The notes under the pieces are model-generated. The model was not told where the DNA came from. It saw nothing but the letters and a program-made list of their open reading frames with translations, and did no database searches. From contig NZ_CP009438.1 in NCBI RefSeq assembly GCF_000761215.1, forward strand, positions 5,101,501-5,165,500: DNA of 64,000 nucleotides, written 5' to 3'. Position 1 is the first letter of the stretch. The number at the start of each line of letters is the position of its first letter. This DNA is from Streptomyces glaucescens (GTDB lineage Bacteria > Actinomycetota > Actinomycetes > Streptomycetales > Streptomycetaceae). Below, one piece after another: positions 43,023-50,651 of the stretch. A program made the position numbers and the translations under genes.

Positions 43023-43517
43023 ATGGACCACCGCAGAATCCAGGAGATCGAGCTGCCCGGCGGCGGAACGGTCCTCGCGCGCGTGAGCGTGCTGGAACCG
43101 GACGAGATGCCCGGCGCGGCCGACGAGTTCTCCTTCGAGGACGTCGGCGCCCTGGATCACGTGGCGGCGCGCGTCGACCAGCTCAACGAACTGGTCCGCG
43201 GGGTCGGCTCGGCCGTGCTCCAGGCGGCGCGCACGGTACGGCCCGACGAGGTCAGCGCCACGTTCGGGGTGGAGCTCGCCGTCAAGCCGGGCAAGGCCGT
43301 CGCCCTGCTCGCCGACGGCGAGGCGAAGGCGGCCCTGTCCATCACCCTCACCTGGCACGGCGACCCGCCCCGGCCCGCCGCCGACGCGACCGCCACGGCC
43401 ACCGGCGAGATCACCACGCCCACCGGCGAGACCGCCGCGGCCACCGGCGAGACCCCCACGGCCACCGGCGAGACTTCCGCGACCGCCGCCGCCGGGCAGG
43501 GCGCATCGACCGTATGA
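43023..43517 (+). CDS. Trypsin-co-occurring-domain protein (CU044_2847-like)
   Basis: A 164-residue protein. Residues 1-120 form a compact domain (IQEIELPGGGTVLARVSVLE, LDHVAARVDQLNELVRGVGS, VRPDEVSATFGVELAVKPGK, ALSITLTWHG) of the kind found beside trypsin-like genes in predicted conflict systems. The last 40 residues are four 7-residue repeats with TGE and a Thr/Ala tail. The stop overlaps the protease start as ATGA. TACAGT at 42996-43001 is a possible -10. Its task is unknown; it may be a substrate, inhibitor or adaptor of the protease. Confidence 0.85.
   Translation: MDHRRIQEIELPGGGTVLARVSVLEPDEMPGAADEFSFEDVGALDHVAARVDQLNELVRGVGSAVLQAARTVRPDEVSATFGVELAVKPGKAVALLADGEAKAALSITLTWHGDPPRPAADATATATGEITTPTGETAAATGETPTATGETSATAAAGQGASTV
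43398..43481 (+). repeat. Four 21-base tandem repeats in the gene end
   Basis: ACCGGCGAG starts at 43401, 43422, 43443 and 43464, exactly 21 bases apart. Each unit encodes seven residues with TGE. Changes in copy number would keep the frame and only alter the length of the tail. Confidence 0.9.
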
Positions 43518-45499
43518 CGGGCAGGCTCGACGCGCTGATCGTCCGGGCCACCGTGCGGATAGGCCCGGAGGGCGAACCGGACACCCTGTGGGGCAGCGGT
43601 TTCTTCGTCGCGCCCGGCTGGGTGCTGACCTGCGCCCACGTGCTGCCGGCCCACGCACGCGGAGACCGCCGCGCGACGCTCCGGGTCCACGGGCACCACG
43701 GCCTGGACGCGCGGGCGGTGACGGCGTACTGGCTGGACGGCACCGATCCGGAGCAGGACCTGGCGCTGCTGCGCGTCACCGACCCCGTCGACCACGTCTG
43801 CGTGCGCCTGACCGACCGCTACGACCCCCCGCTCGCCGTCACCGCCCACGGCTGGCGCTCGCCGGGCGGCGGCCCGCCCCAGCGGTGGAGCGGGCACACC
43901 GAGTGCAACGGCAAGGACGGCGCGCACGGTCTGACCCTCGCGCCGCTGGTGGAGATCCCGCACGGCGCGTCCGGCGGACCGCTGCTGGACCGCGAACGCG
44001 GGCTGGTGGCGGGGGTCGTCAAGGCACGCCGCGCGAACAAGGACGGCGGTCTCGCCGTCGCGACCACCGCCCTGCGCGGCTTCCGGCGCGCGCTGCCCGT
44101 GGGCGGCGAGTCCTCGCTGGGCGCCGACCCGTACTCCGCCCTGATCCGCGCCCACGACGTGTGGCACGACCGGGTGCGCGGCGGGCAGGCCTGGGTGAAG
44201 GCGCAGCAGGAGCTGTGCGGGGGCGGCGTCCGCCGGTGGACGCCGCGGGACAGCGCTCAGGCCTGCGCGCTGCTCGCCGCCCTGCCCGGGCCGGCCTCGC
44301 CCGCGCAGTTGCAGGAGCTGATCGAGCTGGTGCTGGGCGACGAGCCGCTGTGGGAGGACGAACGCGCCCCGCACGACTGGCGCGACGGCCAGGGCTGGCT
44401 CTACGACCACGCGGAGGGCGCCGACGTGGTCTCCCTGCACTACCTGCGCGTGGTGGCGCACGCCTGCGCCGACCGCGCGCCGGAGGCCGCCGCGCGCCTC
44501 GAACGGTGGGTGGCGGAACGGGCCGGGCAGCTCCCCGACCACCTGCGCGCCCTGCTGCTGAACGTGACACCCGCCGCCCCCGCGCCCTGGGCCGCGGCCC
44601 CGCACCCGACGGCCGCCGACGAGCCGGGCGGCTCCACCGGGACGTGCGAACCGGGCCTCGCCCCCGAGGACACCGCCGAGCACGACGACGGCCCGGTCGT
44701 CGCGGTCGAACTCGAACCCGACCTGTTCCGTCCCCACGACCGCTTCCACTGGCGCATCTGGACGTGGACCGGCGGGCACGACACCGCGCGGGCCGTGGAC
44801 CAGGACACCGACGGCGAAGGCGCCTCCCTGGCCGAACTGCCCTACGTCCTCAACGAGCCGCTGACCCGCACCTTCGGCCTGCTCGACACCGGCCGCCGGG
44901 CCAGACTCGAACTCGCGGTCCCCGTCGACCACTTCGGTGTGGACGCCCACCTGTGGCGGCCCGGCCCCGTCGCCCGCAGCCTCAAACCGCACCCCGCCGA
45001 CCGGCCCTTCGGCGTGCACCGGCAGGTCGTCCTGCGCTGCCTCAAACGCCGCGGCGAGCCGACCGACGTCTGGCGCGAGCGCTGGCGCGGGGTCGCCGAG
45101 GGCACACCCAAAGCGCTGCCGGTGCAGTCCCCGGCCCTCGCCGCGCAGACCCTCGGGCAGGCGCCGCCCGGGGCCGTGCCGGTGCTGTGCCGGCCGCCCG
45201 CCGAGAGCACCGAGCCGCTGACCCGGGCGATCGGCGCCGGCTACGGGATCATGCTGTGGAACCTGCGCGGCGAACACGCCCACGGATGCGGGCCCGACTG
45301 CGAGCGGTTGCACGACAAGGCCGCCGAACTGCTCGGCTCCACCAGCCGCGCGAGCGCCCTGCCCGAGCGGCTGCGCGCCCTGCGCGAACGCGTCAGCAGG
45401 TGCGACGAGGACGCCTACTGGGCGGAGGACCTGGCCCTGCTCTACGACGACCCCCGCCGCCCGATCCCCCTCTGCGACGACCTGCTGGAGTCCCCGTGA
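43514..45499 (+). CDS. Trypsin-like serine protease with VMAP-C-like tail
   Basis: A 661-residue protein. Residues 5-200 form a trypsin fold with an intact triad: His42 in LTCAHVLP, Asp82 in EQDLALLRV, Ser153 in HGASGGPLL. It has no signal peptide, so it works inside the cell. Residues 210-375 form a helical adaptor region (PHDWRDGQGWLYDHAEGADV near 285). Residues about 400-660 form a beta-rich C-terminal domain like VMAP-C (GAVPVLCRPP, GIMLWNLRGEH). It overlaps genes on both sides by four bases. In predicted vWA-MoxR-VMAP systems such proteases are held inactive until a signal, then cut an effector or partner. Confidence 0.88.
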   Translation: MTGRLDALIVRATVRIGPEGEPDTLWGSGFFVAPGWVLTCAHVLPAHARGDRRATLRVHGHHGLDARAVTAYWLDGTDPEQDLALLRVTDPVDHVCVRLTDRYDPPLAVTAHGWRSPGGGPPQRWSGHTECNGKDGAHGLTLAPLVEIPHGASGGPLLDRERGLVAGVVKARRANKDGGLAVATTALRGFRRALPVGGESSLGADPYSALIRAHDVWHDRVRGGQAWVKAQQELCGGGVRRWTPRDSAQACALLAALPGPASPAQLQELIELVLGDEPLWEDERAPHDWRDGQGWLYDHAEGADVVSLHYLRVVAHACADRAPEAAARLERWVAERAGQLPDHLRALLLNVTPAAPAPWAAAPHPTAADEPGGSTGTCEPGLAPEDTAEHDDGPVVAVELEPDLFRPHDRFHWRIWTWTGGHDTARAVDQDTDGEGASLAELPYVLNEPLTRTFGLLDTGRRARLELAVPVDHFGVDAHLWRPGPVARSLKPHPADRPFGVHRQVVLRCLKRRGEPTDVWRERWRGVAEGTPKALPVQSPALAAQTLGQAPPGAVPVLCRPPAESTEPLTRAIGAGYGIMLWNLRGEHAHGCGPDCERLHDKAAELLGSTSRASALPERLRALRERVSRCDEDAYWAEDLALLYDDPRRPIPLCDDLLESP

Positions 45500-46551
45500 C
45501 CGAGATCCCCGAGAGCCCCGACACGCAGTGGCACATCTTCCGGGGCACCGGTGAACCGCACGACGGGATCACCCGGCTGCCGCCCCCGCCGCCGTGGCGC
45601 GACTTCGACGGCGGCCCCGCCCTCGACACGGTGCCCCCGCTCGGCACCGAGTCCCTGCGCCGGCTGGGTGCCCACGGCGACCACGGGATCGCCTGGGGAC
45701 CGCAGGAACTGGAACTGATCAACGCCGCCCTCTACCTGCGCCGCCCGCTGCTGGTGACCGGCGACCCCGGCTCCGGCAAGTCCACGCTCGCCCACGCCAT
45801 CGCCCACGAGCTCGGACTCGGCCGCGTCCTCCAGTGGCCCATCGTCAGCCGCACCACCCTGCGCGACGGCCTCTACACCTACGACGCCATCGCCCGGCTC
45901 CAGGACACCCAGATGGCGGAGCTGAGCGGCGAGGGCCGCAAGGACATCGGCGCCTACCTGCGGCTCGGCCCGCTCGGCACCGCCCTGCTGCCGCGCACCC
46001 GCCCCCGGGTCCTGCTCGTCGACGAACTCGACAAGAGCGACATCGACCTGCCCAACGACCTGCTGAACGCGCTGGAGGAAGGCGAGTTCCGCATCCCCGA
46101 ACTCCAGCGGGTCGCCGACCGGCAGCAGGAGGTGCGGGTGCTCACCGACGACGACGAGCACGTCCCGGTGCGCGACGGGCGCGTCCGCTGCCACGCCTTC
46201 CCGGTCGTCGTCATGACCAGCAACGGCGAACGCGACTTCCCCGCCCCGCTGCTGCGCCGCTGCCTGCACCTGGACCTGCCCTCGCCGCGCAACGACACCT
46301 GGGGCCGGGCCCGGCTCGGCGCCATGGTCGGCGCCCACTTCGGCGCCGCCGACGCTGAACGCAACGACGACCTCGTGCGTTCCTTCCTCGGCTCCGCGCC
46401 GGGCGCCCTGCGCGCCGCCGACCAGCTGCTGAACGCCGTCTACCTCACCCAGCAGGCCGCCCGGCAGGGCGGCGGCGACCGGCAGCGGCTCGCCGAGCTG
46501 CTGATGCGGCCCCTCGACCACGGCGAGCAGGGGAGCGGACGCCGCGCATGA
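45496..46551 (+). CDS. MoxR-type AAA+ ATPase
   Basis: A 351-residue AAA+ ATPase. Walker A is GDPGSGKST at residues 89-97, Walker B is VLLVDELDKSD near 172, and sensor 1 is VVMTSNGERDFP near 240, with the arginine finger likely in PLLRRCLHLDL. It is the ATPase class that works with vWA-domain proteins to remodel targets. An N-terminal 60-residue segment with a Pro run (PPPPPW) is extra to the family core. The GTG start overlaps the protease stop and its own stop overlaps the vWA gene, so it is made with both. Confidence 0.92.
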   Translation: MTEIPESPDTQWHIFRGTGEPHDGITRLPPPPPWRDFDGGPALDTVPPLGTESLRRLGAHGDHGIAWGPQELELINAALYLRRPLLVTGDPGSGKSTLAHAIAHELGLGRVLQWPIVSRTTLRDGLYTYDAIARLQDTQMAELSGEGRKDIGAYLRLGPLGTALLPRTRPRVLLVDELDKSDIDLPNDLLNALEEGEFRIPELQRVADRQQEVRVLTDDDEHVPVRDGRVRCHAFPVVVMTSNGERDFPAPLLRRCLHLDLPSPRNDTWGRARLGAMVGAHFGAADAERNDDLVRSFLGSAPGALRAADQLLNAVYLTQQAARQGGGDRQRLAELLMRPLDHGEQGSGRRA

Positions 46552-49500
46552 CCACACCGGACGGGCGGCTGGCGGAGCTGGCCGAGCGGCTGCGCGCGCT
46601 CGGCGGCGAGCCGTCCGCGCGCGAACTCGCCGAGGCGCTCTGGCTGGCCCGGTACGTGGCGCCCGCCGCCGTACGCCCCGATCCGGCACCGGCCGCCCCG
46701 CGGCCCGCGGACGGCCCCCTCCAGGACCCCGGTCCTGACCCGTGCGACCCAGACGCCGCGCCCGACCCGCCCGCACCGGACGAGCCGGACGCCCGCACGC
46801 TGCTGCGCGCCGACCGGCCCCGCCCGGCCGGCCCGGAAGCCGAGCCACCGGCCGGCGACACGCCCGGCGCCGTCCGCGTTCGTGTCCCGATGGCGACCGC
46901 CCTGCCCCAGCCGCTGGTCCTCCAGCGGGCCCTGCGCCCCCTCCAGCACTACCGGCCACCGGTCCGCGCCGCCGCCCTCGACCTGGACGAGCAGGCCACC
47001 GCCGAGCACGCGGCGGAGACCCGTCTGCTGCTGCCCGTGCTGCGCGCCACCGACCGCCGCGAGGCCCGGCTGCGGCTGCTGATGGACGTGTCCACCTCCA
47101 CCGGGGTGTGGGACACGGCACTGGAGGAACTGCGCCAGATCTGCGCGGGCCTCGGCGCGTTCCGCGAAGTGGCCGTGCACTACCTCAGCGAGGACGCCGA
47201 CGGCACCCTCGTCGCCAGCCCCGCGCGCCACGGCGGGCGGGTGGTCCGCGCCGCCGAACAGCTGCGGGACCCCACCGGACGGCAGCTCACCATCGTGCTC
47301 AGCGACTGCGCCGGACCGCTGTGGCGCTCCGGGCGCATGCAGCGGCTCCTCCACCACTGGGGCCAGGCCGCGCCCGTCGCCGTCGTCCAGCCCCTGCCCC
47401 AGCGCATGTGGCGGCGCACCCACCTGCCCGCCCTGCCCGGCACCCTCCGGCGCCGCGAGGGGCTCGGCGCCCGCCTGGAGTTCCTCCCGGCGGACGGCGG
47501 CCGGCCGCCGGGCGCCCTGCCCGTCCCCGTCCTGGCCCCCACCCGCACCGCGCTCGGCACCTGGGCCCGGCTGCTGGCCGGGAGCACCGGCCTCGCGCTG
47601 CCCGCGCCCGCCGCCTGGGTGCACGCCGACCACCCGGCCGCGCCGCCCCGCGCGGCCCGCGCCGAACCCGACGCCGAGGCGCTGGTCCGCGCCTTCCGCC
47701 GCACCGCCTCCCGCCAGGCCGTGCAGCTGGCCGTCACCTTCTCCGCTGTCCCGCTGCTGCTCCCGGTGATGCAGCTCGTCCAGCGCGCGATGCAGCCGCA
47801 GTCCGGCCCGACGGTGCTGGCGGAGGTGCTGCTGAGCGGGCTGCTGGAGCGCGGCGCGCAGGACGAGTGGTACGAGTTCCGGCCCGGGGTGCGCGAACTG
47901 CTGCTGCGCCTGCTGCCGCCCGGCGACGCCCTCCTCGTGCTCAAGCACTGCGGCGACTACGTCGACCGCCACTTCGGACGCCGGGCCCGCAACTTCCCGG
48001 CCCTGGCACTGGACCGGCTGACCGGGAACAGGACGCCACCGCCCCAGGACGACCCCGCCGTCCCCGTGCCGGACGCGTTCGCCGAGGTGTCGGCACTGGT
48101 GCTGGACCGGTTCGCCGAGCCCGCCCCGCCGCCCCCGCCCGGCCGTCGCGTCGAGGTCCTGCACGACGGAGCGGACGCGGACTGGGGAGCGTGGGCGGCG
48201 CACCTGCTGTCCGCGGGGGGCCTCCAGGCGGTGCACCGGCCGGTGCACGGCCGCGCGACGCTGGCGGGCGACCTGGAGCAGCTCCTCGCCCGCCCCGACA
48301 CGCTGGTGGCCCTGCTGATCGGGAGCCGGCCCCGCGAGGCCACGGAGCGCGGACGGCTCCGCGCACTCGTCGAACGCCATCCGGACCGGGTGGTCCCGTT
48401 CGCGGTGACGAGGCCGGCCCCCGGCGCGTGGCCGGCCGGGACGGGCTCCCTCGTCGCGCTGTGGGACACCGGTGAGGCCGAGGCCCAGCGGAGGCTCCTG
48501 GCCGCGTTCGGCGTCGAGGTGCCCCCCGCCCGCCCGGACGACGCCGTGCCGCGGGCGGTGGCGGACGCCGTACCGGAGGAAGCCCTGCGCCGGGTGCGCG
48601 AGAGCCTCGCGCCGGACCGGCTCGACGCCGCGTGCGTCGTCATCGGGACGTCCGCCGAGGCCAGGGCGGAACTCGCGGCGGAGTACGTGCGCCGGCACGG
48701 CGCGGAGTACGACATCGTCTGGTGGATGGGCGACGCCGGCCCCGAGCACCGCCGCGAGGCACTGGCCCGGCTCGGCGTCGAGTTCGGCCTGCCGGCCAGG
48801 GGCGCCCTGGAGAACCGCCTCGCCGAGCTGTCCCACGTGCTCGGGGACAACGCGGTCAAGTGGCTGCTCGTGCTCGCCGACTGGGACGACGCGGCGGTGG
48901 GGGCCCATCTGCCGGAGGGCGGCCACACCTTGATCACCTCGGTCCGCGAGCGGTGGCCGAGGACGTTCGACGTCGTACGGATGGAGCGCCCGGCCCTCGC
49001 GGACGCGTCCGTGCGCAGGGTCCTGGTCCGGGTGACCGGCGCGGACGGCGTCACGTGCACCGGGTTCTTCGTGGCACCGGGCGTCGTGGTCACGTCGGCG
49101 CGCGTGCTGGGGCCGGACGGGACCGTCACCGTGACGACGGCGGACGGCGGCCGGCACCGGGCGCGGCCGAGACGCTCGGCCGGCGAGCTGGCGTTCTACG
49201 AGGTGCGGGGGGCACCGGAGGTCCCCGGCCTGTGGCTCAGCGACCGCCCCGACAGCCGGCCCGAGGACGTCACCCTGTACGCGGCGCCCGGCCGGGCGAC
49301 CCGGGCCCGCGCGGAGGGCCCGCCGGGCAGCCGCCACATGCGGCTGCGGGACGCGCCCGCGGTCCACGAGGGCATCGGCGGCCCGGTGCTCAGCCGGGTG
49401 GACGGCTCCCTCGTCGGCGTGGTCACGGAGCCCGGCAGGGCGGTGCGCGTCGAGACGCTGCGGGAGCTGTGCGAGCAGGGACCCCAGGGAGCGGACCTGT

Positions 49501-50579
49501 GGCACAGCATCGTCCGCCACGCCGACCGGCCGGACACGGCGGGCCAGCCGGCCCGCAAGCGGTTCCTGTACGCCTCCCTGGCCCGGCTGGAGCCGCCACC
49601 GGACCCGGGGACGGTGGAGCGGCTGACCGACCCCGAGGAGAGGCTGCCGCGCCCGCCGCACCGCCCGCGCAGCTGGCGCGACGGCGCCGGGCACCTGTAC
49701 GCGCTGGCCTCCCAGGACGCCGTCGTGCGGTACGCCGCCCGCATCCGGGACCACCTCGCCGCGCGGCGCTCGACCAAGGGCCACTTCATGCTCCAGCAGT
49801 GGCTCGACCGGGAGGTGGCCGGGCTCCCCGAACAGGAACGGCTCCGGGTGCTGGGCGGGGCCACCGGGTGCCGCATCACCGTGGAGGTCTCCGAGAGCCG
49901 CCTGGCCTACGACTGGAAGCTGCGCGCCGTGCAGGGCGGCACGTCCCTGCACCGCGCCTCCGGCCGCCTGCACGGACCGCGGGACACCCCGGTCACCTTG
50001 CTGGAGAACAGCCTGCGCAAAGCGCTCGAACTGGCCGACACCAGCAGACTGCGGCCGGTGGTCGAGTACCGGCTGCCCGAGCCGCTGCTGTGGACCGCCG
50101 CGGTGGAGGACTGGACCCCGGACCTGGCCCTGCGCGCGGAGTGCACCGTGGTCGTCCGCGGGCTCACCCCGTACCCGGGGACGCGGCACACGCCGCGCCG
50201 GGACGCGGTGCGGCGGGGCCCGCTGACGGGCCTGCGGCCGGCCGGCGACCTGCCCCGCGTGCGGACGCTGCTGGCCGGGGCACCGCCCGGCGCCGTCCCG
50301 CTGCTGTGCCCGCACACCGGCGGGGTGAGCCCCGCGCAGGTGCTCGACGAGGCCCGTTCCCTCGGCTATCCCCTGATGCTCTGGAGCCGCGCGGAGCGGC
50401 ACCGCGACTGTGCCGACCTCCACGACCGGGCGGAGCGGGAACTGGTCAGGTCGGCCGGCGGCGTGGAGCTGCTCGCCCGGCTGCGCGGGCTGTGGATCCG
50501 CGGGCTCTCCGGCGGCGGGCGCGGCCCGCTCGAACACCTCACCGTCTACTGCGACCTCCCGGACCGGGCCGCCGCCTGA
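46548..50579 (+). CDS. Giant SAV_2336/vWA protein with degenerate TIR, NB-ARC and trypsin segments and VMAP-C-like tail
   Basis: A 1343-residue protein. Residues 1-50 are a SAV_2336-type start and 50-110 a Pro-rich linker. Residues 110-520 are vWA-like, with metal site DVSTS near 182 and LSDCAG. Residues 533-670 are TIR-like (DADWGAWAAHLLSAGG, DTLVALLIGSRPREA). Residues 690-805 match NB-ARC (ELAAEYVRRHGAEYDIVWW, HTLITSVRERWP) but the P-loop is gone. Residues 818-965 are trypsin-like, with Arg852, Glu880 and Ile943 replacing the His, Asp and Ser. Residues 1030-1342 resemble the neighbouring protease's tail. It is probably the sensing or holding partner of the MoxR ATPase and protease. It overlaps the MoxR gene by four bases. 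Confidence 0.87.
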   Translation: MTTPDGRLAELAERLRALGGEPSARELAEALWLARYVAPAAVRPDPAPAAPRPADGPLQDPGPDPCDPDAAPDPPAPDEPDARTLLRADRPRPAGPEAEPPAGDTPGAVRVRVPMATALPQPLVLQRALRPLQHYRPPVRAAALDLDEQATAEHAAETRLLLPVLRATDRREARLRLLMDVSTSTGVWDTALEELRQICAGLGAFREVAVHYLSEDADGTLVASPARHGGRVVRAAEQLRDPTGRQLTIVLSDCAGPLWRSGRMQRLLHHWGQAAPVAVVQPLPQRMWRRTHLPALPGTLRRREGLGARLEFLPADGGRPPGALPVPVLAPTRTALGTWARLLAGSTGLALPAPAAWVHADHPAAPPRAARAEPDAEALVRAFRRTASRQAVQLAVTFSAVPLLLPVMQLVQRAMQPQSGPTVLAEVLLSGLLERGAQDEWYEFRPGVRELLLRLLPPGDALLVLKHCGDYVDRHFGRRARNFPALALDRLTGNRTPPPQDDPAVPVPDAFAEVSALVLDRFAEPAPPPPPGRRVEVLHDGADADWGAWAAHLLSAGGLQAVHRPVHGRATLAGDLEQLLARPDTLVALLIGSRPREATERGRLRALVERHPDRVVPFAVTRPAPGAWPAGTGSLVALWDTGEAEAQRRLLAAFGVEVPPARPDDAVPRAVADAVPEEALRRVRESLAPDRLDAACVVIGTSAEARAELAAEYVRRHGAEYDIVWWMGDAGPEHRREALARLGVEFGLPARGALENRLAELSHVLGDNAVKWLLVLADWDDAAVGAHLPEGGHTLITSVRERWPRTFDVVRMERPALADASVRRVLVRVTGADGVTCTGFFVAPGVVVTSARVLGPDGTVTVTTADGGRHRARPRRSAGELAFYEVRGAPEVPGLWLSDRPDSRPEDVTLYAAPGRATRARAEGPPGSRHMRLRDAPAVHEGIGGPVLSRVDGSLVGVVTEPGRAVRVETLRELCEQGPQGADLWHSIVRHADRPDTAGQPARKRFLYASLARLEPPPDPGTVERLTDPEERLPRPPHRPRSWRDGAGHLYALASQDAVVRYAARIRDHLAARRSTKGHFMLQQWLDREVAGLPEQERLRVLGGATGCRITVEVSESRLAYDWKLRAVQGGTSLHRASGRLHGPRDTPVTLLENSLRKALELADTSRLRPVVEYRLPEPLLWTAAVEDWTPDLALRAECTVVVRGLTPYPGTRHTPRRDAVRRGPLTGLRPAGDLPRVRTLLAGAPPGAVPLLCPHTGGVSPAQVLDEARSLGYPLMLWSRAERHRDCADLHDRAERELVRSAGGVELLARLRGLWIRGLSGGGRGPLEHLTVYCDLPDRAAA

Positions 50580-50587
50580 CCGGACGA

Positions 50588-50625
50588 CCGAGGGCCCGGT
50601 CCCCCGCGGGGGACCGGGCCCTCGG
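50588..50625. terminator. Very strong bidirectional hairpin
   Basis: An 18-base-pair perfect stem starting CCGAGGGCCCGG with only two bases between the arms. It lies nine bases past the conflict operon and 27 bases past the kgd stop, and so closes both transcripts. Confidence 0.88.
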
Positions 50626-50651
50626 ACCGGGCCGGTGTCAGTGACCGGGGC

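Noticed and set aside
46440-50537. A 1365-codon open frame opposite the large vWA gene
   Set aside because: Same cause. It lacks any domain and crosses the MoxR gene end; the plus-strand gene is in a tight operon with clear motifs.
43023-50579. FxSxx-COOH peptide system, suggested by the TIR/NB-ARC-like parts
   Set aside because: No short peptide gene ending in the F-x-S-x-x pattern and no radical SAM gene was found here; the MoxR/protease context fits better.
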